Shown one piece after another: positions 59,139 to 64,000 of a DNA stretch of 64,000 nt (positions are counted from its first letter, which is position 1; every line of letters begins with the position of its first letter). The stretch covers positions 2,232,001 to 2,296,000 of the forward strand of contig NC_006396.1 of the NCBI RefSeq assembly GCF_000011085.1. Reading direction: 5' to 3'. The notes below the pieces were generated by a model. It saw only the letters and a list, made by a program, of their open reading frames with translations. It was not told where the DNA came from and searched no databases. Made by a program: the position numbers and the translations under genes. Source of the DNA: Haloarcula marismortui ATCC 43049 (GTDB lineage Archaea > Halobacteriota > Halobacteria > Halobacteriales > Haloarculaceae).

Positions 59139-59903
59139 TTATTCCCGCGCATTGTCGAGCTGTCTGGCGATTAGGCCGGCCTGTGTCCCGGCGGTGAAGC
59201 CGGCGTCGATGTTCACGACAGAGAGTGCAGTGCAGGACTGGAGCAGTCCCGAGAGAGCGGCCTCACCCTCGCCGCCGTGGCCGTAGCCGGTCGAGACGGG
59301 CAGGCCGATGACCGGTACGTCGACGAGACCGGCGACAACCGTCGGGAGCGCACCTTCGCGGCCCGCCGCGACGATGAGCACATCCTGGTCCCGGAAGCCG
59401 TCGACCGCATCTATCGTCCGGGCAAGGCTCGCAACCCCGACATCGTCGATACGGGTCACGGTGGCACCCATCTCCTCGGCGATAAGCGCGGCCTCACCGG
59501 CCGGAACGGCGTCGGATGTCCCGGCGGTGACGATACCCACTGACGCGTCCAGCGACGGGCGCTCGAACGCGGGGGTCGTCGCGACCAGCCAGTTCGAGCG
59601 GTCGTCCCAGCGAACTGTCGCATCGGAGGCGGCTTCGTCCAGCCGCTCCCGGACGGCCGTTGCAGTGGACGTATCGAGTCGTGTCACGATAGCCCGGTCC
59701 GTCGTCTCAATAGCTGTTGCTGCCAGATCCGCCACTTCTCCCGGTGTCTTCCCGTCCGCGAGGACGGCTTCAGGAACGCCGGCACGGTCCTCCCGGGCGG
59801 CGTCGAACCGACCGGCCCCGCTGGTCGCGTAGCCGGAGAGCGCCGCCTCGGCTTCCGTTGGGGAGAGGTCACCCGCCGCAACCGAATCGAGTATATCGCG
59901 CAT
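59139..59903 (-). CDS. larB: LarB, nickel-pincer nucleotide biosynthesis carboxylase-type protein
   Basis: A 254-residue AIR-carboxylase-fold protein of the LarB family, which carboxylates and hydrolyses nicotinic acid adenine dinucleotide to start the synthesis of the nickel-pincer cofactor of lactate racemase. N-terminal MRDILDSVAAGDLSPTEAE and the C-terminal AIR-carboxylase-like part (VGIVTAGTSDAVPAGEAALIAEEMG, VAAGREGALPTVVAGLVDVPVIGLPVSTGYGHGGEG) match the family. LarC, LarE and LarA are not in the window. An alternative ATG at 59912 would add three residues. The spacer before it (59904-60192) shows a promoter for the next gene but no other gene. Confidence 0.83.
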   Translation of the reverse strand: MRDILDSVAAGDLSPTEAEAALSGYATSGAGRFDAAREDRAGVPEAVLADGKTPGEVADLAATAIETTDRAIVTRLDTSTATAVRERLDEAASDATVRWDDRSNWLVATTPAFERPSLDASVGIVTAGTSDAVPAGEAALIAEEMGATVTRIDDVGVASLARTIDAVDGFRDQDVLIVAAGREGALPTVVAGLVDVPVIGLPVSTGYGHGGEGEAALSGLLQSCTALSVVNIDAGFTAGTQAGLIARQLDNARE

Positions 59904-60157
59904 AGAACCCATTCAGTGGTACGGCCACTCCTATCCGTCGGTCCGAAACAGGCGTGTTGCTCACATCAGGGTTGGATCCGTGGGAGCGCGCGTGAGCGAC
60001 GCTCGGCCGGAGTAACGCGACAATAGCCGTCTGGGGCAGACAAAAAGCCGGATTCTGATGGATTCTCGCGGACACAATCCCGGATTTATAACGGGTTATG
60101 TGTCGTATAATGCCTCAAACTGCCGGTAATAGGGTCGAGAGCGAACTAATTGGAGAA

Positions 60158-60168
60158 AGTATATAAGT
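60158..60168 (+). promoter_or_regulatory. TATA box for the small histone-like gene
   Basis: agtatataagt is one of the best TATA boxes in the window, centred 30 nt before the ATG at 60193, so a leader of a few nucleotides at most is expected. This suggests strong leaderless expression. Confidence 0.65.
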
Positions 60169-60192
60169 AACCCCCGTCGATACCTCGTCTGT

Positions 60193-60360
60193 ATGGCAGA
60201 CCTAATCGTCAAAGCCGCCGTTAAGGAAGAGCTCAACGACATGAACGTAGCGTCCGACTTCTACGACGCACTCGACGAGGAAGTCGAGGAGCTGCTTCAG
60301 GACGCAGCCCGACGAGCCGACGAGAACGACCGGAAGACGGTCCAGCCGCGCGACCTGTAA
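60193..60360 (+). CDS. Small DUF1931-like (histone-fold-like) protein
   Basis: A 55-residue helical protein, MADLIVKAAVKEELND, then MNVASDFYDALDEEVEELL and a C-terminal RRADENDRKTVQPRDL. The RKTVQPRDL end and the preceding helix resemble DUF1931/archaeal histone-fold proteins, where a loop of this type contacts DNA. It is acidic overall, so DNA binding would need its basic C-terminus. It has a strong TATA box and is probably leaderless. A role in chromatin or transcription is inferred. Confidence 0.8.
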   Translation: MADLIVKAAVKEELNDMNVASDFYDALDEEVEELLQDAARRADENDRKTVQPRDL

Positions 60361-60408
60361 GGTCGTTTCAAGCAGCGTATTTTTTTGACGCAAGCCGACC
60401 AGCGACAG

Positions 60409-61095
60409 CTATTTCGAAAGCGTTCGGACGGTGACGCCATCAGCAGTGCCGACGTGAATCTCGTCAGCCATACCGACGAACAGCCCGTGCTCGACAACAC
60501 CGGGCAGCGCGGCGAGGTCGCTGGCGAGTGCGGCGGGGTCGTGGATGGAATTGAAGTCGCAGTCGAGCACGAGATTTCCGTTGTCGGTGACGACGGGGCC
60601 GTCCTTACGTTCTGCACGGCGGAGTGTTGGGTCACCACCCAATTCTTCGACTGCCGTGACGACTGTCGAGCGGGCCATCGGGAGTACCTCGACGGGGACA
60701 GGATATGAGAGTACGGCCGCCTCTTTCGTCGGATCAGCGACGACGAGGAAGCGGTCGGCGCTCGCGTCGACTATCTTCTCCCGGGCGTGCGCCGCGCCAC
60801 CGCCTTTGATCAGGTTGCCGCTGGCCACCTCGTCGGCCCCGTCGATGGCGAGGTCGACCGACACGTCGTCGAGGTCCGCCAGCGGGATGCCACAGTCACG
60901 GGCCAGCTGGCGGGACTGAAACGACGTGGGGACGCCGACGACATCGAGGCCGGCGTCGACCGCCTGTCCGATAGCGCGGATAGCGTAGGCTGCCGTTGAC
61001 CCCGTGCCGAGGCCAACGACCGTGGCGTCCTCGACCGCTTCAGCCGCTGATTCCCCCGCTGCCTGTTTCGCCGCGTCGGAGCCGCCCTGTTTCAT
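60409..61095 (-). CDS. rpiA: Ribose-5-phosphate isomerase A
   Basis: Interconverts ribose-5-phosphate and ribulose-5-phosphate, a non-oxidative pentose route needed for nucleotide synthesis. The 228-residue RpiA has GLGTGSTAAYAI, LAIDGADEV with the catalytic Asp and KGGGAAHAREKIV with the catalytic Lys/Glu region. MKQGGSDAA is the start, 25-30 nt downstream of a shared palindromic TATA region (61119-61131). The next gene is divergent from it across this element. Confidence 0.94.
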   Translation of the reverse strand: MKQGGSDAAKQAAGESAAEAVEDATVVGLGTGSTAAYAIRAIGQAVDAGLDVVGVPTSFQSRQLARDCGIPLADLDDVSVDLAIDGADEVASGNLIKGGGAAHAREKIVDASADRFLVVADPTKEAAVLSYPVPVEVLPMARSTVVTAVEELGGDPTLRRAERKDGPVVTDNGNLVLDCDFNSIHDPAALASDLAALPGVVEHGLFVGMADEIHVGTADGVTVRTLSK

Positions 61096-61118
61096 GTGCG
61101 GTGGGTCGACAGACGTGG

Positions 61119-61131
61119 ACAAAACGTTTGT
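61119..61131. promoter_or_regulatory. Palindromic bidirectional promoter between rpiA and a zinc-finger gene
   Basis: acaaaacgtttgt is an inverted repeat (ACAAA-ACG-TTTGT) whose centre is about 30 nt from the rpiA ATG and 29 nt from the ATG at 61154. Both genes would thus be leaderless from one symmetrical element within a 58-nt spacer. Confidence 0.5.
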
Positions 61132-61153
61132 TCTCCCGGCCGCAAGCGTTCGA

Positions 61154-61330
61154 ATGGTCGACTGCACGTACTGTGGCTGTCCCGTCGAGAACCACGACCC
61201 CGTCTACGTCAGCGAGACGCCCGACGGGAAGTCGACGACGCAGTTTTGCAACTACGGCTGCCTGTCTGCTCACATCGACGAGGCAGCCCTGACGACCGGC
61301 ACGACCTGTGAGTGGTCACCGACGCAGTAG
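61154..61330 (+). CDS. Zinc-finger microprotein (58 residues)
   Basis: A 58-residue protein with CTYCGCPVENHDPVYVSE and, later, FCNYGCLSAHIDEAAL, i.e. C-x2-C, then C-x3-C, a treble-clef or YHS-like knuckle. It has a leaderless start 29 nt from a palindromic TATA element shared with rpiA. It ends 118 nt before a phosphohexomutase gene. Its function is unknown; metal binding is likely. Confidence 0.75.
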   Translation: MVDCTYCGCPVENHDPVYVSETPDGKSTTQFCNYGCLSAHIDEAALTTGTTCEWSPTQ

Positions 61331-61448
61331 CGGCGCGGTCTGTGGGTAGTCACCGACACAGCGACGGAGCGAGCGTCAGCACCATCGGTCCACAGTACCT
61401 GTCCGATGCCGGATGGATTTTAGGGGCGGCCCGACCCAGAGAGCAGTA

Positions 61449-62765
61449 ATGACACAGTTCGGAACGAGCGGGATTCGGGGTCCCGTCGGCGAGACGGTCA
61501 CAGCCGAGTTGGCGCTCTCGGTGGGGCGAGCGCTTGGCATCGACTGCGAGCGGGTGGTCGTGGGCCGGGACCCGCGAGCGAGCGGCGAGTACCTCCAGAC
61601 GGCGCTGGTGGCCGGGCTTCGGGAGAGCGGCGTCGACGTGATAGACCTCGGCGGGGCGGCGACGCCGACTATCGGACGGGCGGTGGCGTGGCAGGACGCC
61701 GACGCCGGCGTCGCAGTGACAGCGAGTCACAATCCGCCAGAAGACAACGGTATCAAGCTCTGGCAACCCAGCGGCCAGGCCTTCGATGCGGACCTGCGAG
61801 CAACGATCGAACAGCGACTGGACGAGGATGCGTTCCAGCCAGCGGCGTGGGACGAGAGCGGGGGTCTGGTGTCTCGGGATGCCAGCCAACGCCACGTCGA
61901 CGCGCTGGTCACGGAAATCGGTGAGCGAAACCTCGATAGCCATGTCGTCGTCGATCTGGGCAACGGCGCGGGTCGAGTCAGCGTCGACGCGCTTTCGGCG
62001 CTGGGCTGCTCCGTCGAGACGCTCAACGGCCAGCCCGACGGTGCGTTCCCCGGTCGCCCCTCGGAGCCGAAAGCCGAGCACTGCGAGTCGCTTTCGACGC
62101 TGGTGGCCGAGTCCGACGCAGACCTCGGCATCGCCCACGACGGCGACGCCGACCGGATGCGGGCGGTTGCGGCCGACGGGACCTTCCTCTCCGGCGACGT
62201 GTTGCTGGCCGTGTTCGCCCGTGCCGCGGCGTCACCGGGCGAGCGGGTCGCCGTCCCGGTCGATACAAGCCTCGCCGTTGAGGACCACCTCGACGACAGC
62301 GACGTCTCTGTCGAGTACACCCCTGTTGGGGACGTATACGTCGCCGAGGCGGCGAGTGCCGATGGTGTCGCCTTCGGCGGCGAGCCAAGCGGTGCGTGGA
62401 TCTGGCCCGAGCGGACGCTGTGCCCGGACGGGCCGCTGGCGGCCTGTACCGCCGCGGCACTGGACAGCGAGCGCTCGCTGGGCGACCGGGCCGCCGACGT
62501 GCCGGAGTACCCCATTCGCCGGGATAGCGTCGAAACCGACCAGAAGGAGACTGTGATGGACCGCGTTCGAGAGACAGTGACCGACGCCTACGACGACGTG
62601 ACGACGCTCGACGGGGTCCGGGTCGACCTCGGCGACGCGTGGTTCCTCTTGCGGGCCAGCGGAACCCAGCCGCTCGTTCGGATCACCGCCGAGGCCCGCG
62701 ACCCAGACCGTGCTGACGCGGTGTTCGAGGAGGCACGGGCGCGCCTGACAGACGCAGTAGTCTAG
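61449..62765 (+). CDS. Phosphohexomutase (GlmM-like) family
   Basis: A 438-residue alpha-D-phosphohexomutase. Phosphoserine loop TASHNPPEDNGIKL, metal loop HDGDADRMRA, sugar loop FGGEPSGAWIWP, phosphate loop RASGTQPLVRITAEA (Gln where the other paralogues have Glu). The GEPSGAW loop and the shorter length suggest a distinct substrate from the other two copies. TATA-like attttag centred near 61420 lies 29 nt before the ATG and supports MTQFGTSGIRG as the start. Confidence 0.88.
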   Translation: MTQFGTSGIRGPVGETVTAELALSVGRALGIDCERVVVGRDPRASGEYLQTALVAGLRESGVDVIDLGGAATPTIGRAVAWQDADAGVAVTASHNPPEDNGIKLWQPSGQAFDADLRATIEQRLDEDAFQPAAWDESGGLVSRDASQRHVDALVTEIGERNLDSHVVVDLGNGAGRVSVDALSALGCSVETLNGQPDGAFPGRPSEPKAEHCESLSTLVAESDADLGIAHDGDADRMRAVAADGTFLSGDVLLAVFARAAASPGERVAVPVDTSLAVEDHLDDSDVSVEYTPVGDVYVAEAASADGVAFGGEPSGAWIWPERTLCPDGPLAACTAAALDSERSLGDRAADVPEYPIRRDSVETDQKETVMDRVRETVTDAYDDVTTLDGVRVDLGDAWFLLRASGTQPLVRITAEARDPDRADAVFEEARARLTDAVV

Positions 62766-62872
62766 AGCCTGAAACAGGAGTCCCGGCAAAACAACGGTTG
62801 GTAGCGAGTGCAGCCGGCGAGGAAAACGTCCCCGCAACCGTCAGGTCACAGGGCGGCAGTTCCTGATCGGTT

Positions 62873-63031
62873 CTATCCGCGACGTGTGGACCGGGCCTCA
62901 CGGACGTCTGCCCCGTCGCGAATCTTGTCCTCGCACTGCGGACAGACCCTGGGCTTTTCGACCCCGTTCGGCGTGAACACACGCGCGTAGTCAGCCGTTA
63001 CAAAATTACCGCAGTTCTGGCATTCCGGCAT
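62873..63031 (-). CDS. Zinc-finger microprotein (52 residues), DUF7563-like
   Basis: Read from the cat at 63029-63031, it encodes MPECQNCGNFVTADYARVF, then TPNGVEKPRVCPQCEDKI and an Arg-rich tail. C-x2-C pairs at both ends form a zinc knuckle. It is a paralogue of the protein at 58887-59036. A TATA-like ctcttaatt (63056-63064) lies 29 nt before the ATG, supporting leaderless transcription. Function unknown. Confidence 0.75.
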   Translation of the reverse strand: MPECQNCGNFVTADYARVFTPNGVEKPRVCPQCEDKIRDGADVREARSTRRG

Positions 63032-63237
63032 ACAACCCTGTATGTGGGTTATACCCTCTTAATTGTTATTGGTCTGGTAAGTGTTCGCATACGAGGTGTT
63101 GGCGGCGCTACCGGGTGAAAACGCCATTTCGTTCGAAAGAAGGAAACGCCACCGACGGACACACCGGCCAGTGGAGTGTCTGTCAGTTGCCACAAACTCA
63201 TCGAAGGAGCGCCAGATTCGGGACGGAGCGTGTCCGG

Positions 63238-63822
63238 TTACGCCTCGAAGGTACTGGTAATGGTTCCGTCCTCGGACAGTTCGATGACACCGTCGAAGAG
63301 TTCCCGGAACGCCGCGACCGTCTCCTCGTCGTGGACCTCGTCGGCGAGGTGGAACATCCCGACAGCGTCGTACTCGTCTAGCAGGTCGAGGATGTCTTCG
63401 ACGGCCGAGAGCGCGCCGTCCTCGTCGGCGTAGTAGATGAGTTCCGTCAGCGAGTCGAAGGTCACGCGGAGCTTCCCGTCGTGTTCTTGCAGAAAGGTCT
63501 CGGCCTCCGAGACAATCCCGGAGAGGTCGTCCGGCGCGGAGACGTATCGGACGCTTTCGGACTGGCGACGGGTGTAGCCGCGCTCGACCGACAGCGTGTC
63601 GAGGATGGTCGCTTTGGACTCGTCGACCTCGTAGTACTCCAGTTTCTGTTTGACCTCCCGGGCGGTGGTCCGGGTCGAGATGACGAGCATCGAGTCGGTG
63701 TCGGTCGCAAGGAAATCCGTGTCCAGTCGGTCCGTCTCGCCGGTACTCGGATGCAGGAGTAGTACCCCCGTGCCACCCGGAACGGTTTCCGGTGCGTTGT
63801 CGATAGCCAGCGTATATTCCAT
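63238..63822 (-). CDS. RecA/KaiC-like protein without a P-loop
   Basis: A 194-residue protein with the secondary-structure plan of a RecA/KaiC core: an opening VPGGTGVLLLHPSTGETDR where a Walker A GxxxxGKT would be, a strand MLVISTRTTAREVKQKL, and RVTFDSLTELIYYAD near the Walker B position. No GK[TS] is present, so ATP binding by the usual loop is doubtful. Halophile relatives are annotated as HTR-like (I recall DUF7090). A TATA-like cttaattg near 63850 lies 28 nt before the ATG at 63822. Confidence 0.7.
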   Translation of the reverse strand: MEYTLAIDNAPETVPGGTGVLLLHPSTGETDRLDTDFLATDTDSMLVISTRTTAREVKQKLEYYEVDESKATILDTLSVERGYTRRQSESVRYVSAPDDLSGIVSEAETFLQEHDGKLRVTFDSLTELIYYADEDGALSAVEDILDLLDEYDAVGMFHLADEVHDEETVAAFRELFDGVIELSEDGTITSTFEA

Positions 63823-63868
63823 ATGCACATCAAGGAGAGTGGAACCCAATTAAGTGTGCGGGTCCCGG

Positions 63869-64000
63869 TTAGAACACGCTGTCCGCCGTCGCAGCTCCAA
63901 CGACGCTGAAAATTGCACCGACAGTGATGGCTTTCAGGGTCGTCAGGGTGACCGCCATCGGCGTCGGGTCCAGCAGAATCCCCCCGTTGACGAGGAACGT
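63869..64000 (-). CDS. C-terminal end of a membrane protein (partial)
   Basis: The minus strand is open from the right edge of the window to TAA at 63869-63871, encoding 43 residues (TFLVNGGILLDPTP, then MAVTLTTLKAITVGAIFSVVGAATADSVF). A hydrophobic helix VTLTTLKAITVGAIFSVVGAA is visible. The N-terminus lies outside the window. It precedes the RecA-like gene on the same strand with 46 nt between, so the two may be linked. Confidence 0.5.
   Translation of the reverse strand, partial: TFLVNGGILLDPTPMAVTLTTLKAITVGAIFSVVGAATADSVF

Noticed and set aside
1-64000. Possible mobile element, provirus, integrase, defence cluster or rRNA operon.
   Set aside because: I found no transposase, integrase, attachment-site repeat next to the tRNA, Cas, restriction or toxin-antitoxin genes. 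The region is ordinary chromosomal housekeeping and conserved halophile genes.

Overview
The window is a stretch of haloarchaeal main chromosome, most likely Haloarcula. Nearly every base is coding, GC is high, and the proteins are strongly acidic (rich in D and E). Many start codons sit about 25-30 nt downstream of an archaeal TATA-like box, which fits leaderless transcripts. The genus call rests mainly on the [2Fe-2S] ferredoxin at 23302-23691, which as far as I recall matches the structurally characterised Haloarcula marismortui protein, with cysteines 63/68/71/102 of the mature chain. Archaeal-type alanyl-tRNA synthetase, RfcS, TiaS, a SAMP2-type ubiquitin-like modifier and a small histone-fold-like protein confirm an archaeon. 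I see no rRNA, CRISPR array, insertion sequence, integrase or replication origin. One tRNA gene is present, tRNA-Ser(GGA).

Layout. 1-7.6 kb: 3' end of RNase Z, small metabolic enzymes (Gfo/Idh oxidoreductase, DJ-1/PfpI, PhzF, VOC), a flippase, tRNA-Ser, two tiny membrane proteins and threonine ammonia-lyase. 7.9-12.5 kb: a two-TM potassium channel with tandem RCK domains and a tandem PhoU/TrkA-C protein, flanking citrate synthase. 12.5-23.7 kb: zinc peptidase-like and threonine-synthase-like proteins, two tandem microproteins with palindromic promoter regions, TiaS, an HTH regulator, glutaredoxin, pyrE, a phosphohexomutase, hisI, prepilin peptidase and ferredoxin. 23.8-34.8 kb: phosphate permease, a membrane-tethered heptad-repeat protein, hisA, mutS, a histidine kinase with a degenerate receiver, and an ABC exporter. 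34.8-37 kb: a tandem duplication of a LolA-like exported protein. 37-52 kb: small regulators and membrane proteins, a HAD phosphatase, mutL, a PfkB-like kinase, a YgfZ/GcvT-type protein, YigZ, an overlapping ferredoxin/ACT pair, hisB, an alpha/beta-hydrolase fold and a cation/proton antiporter. 52-64 kb: alaS, rfcS, SAMP2, acetyltransferase, two more phosphohexomutases, GIY-YIG protein, larB, histone-like protein, rpiA, zinc microproteins, and a RecA-like protein without a P-loop.

How the genes fit together. Mismatch repair (mutS and mutL, the latter with an endonuclease motif) and the clamp loader rfcS serve genome maintenance. hisI, hisA and hisB are dispersed rather than in one operon. The channel, the PhoU/TrkA-C protein and the RCK-bearing antiporter fit a salt-in organism that controls K+ and Na+ tightly. 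Three phosphohexomutases, a flippase and the PfkB-like kinase point to sugar nucleotide and glycan metabolism.

I found no single large new system. The most interesting signals are small: (1) two tandem microprotein paralogues whose TATA regions are embedded in inverted repeats; (2) a 0.9 kb duplication that truncated a LolA-like gene; (3) a membrane protein with two different heptad-repeat blocks; (4) several family members with a key active-site residue replaced; (5) seven microproteins shorter than 60 residues, four of them with paired Cys knuckles.
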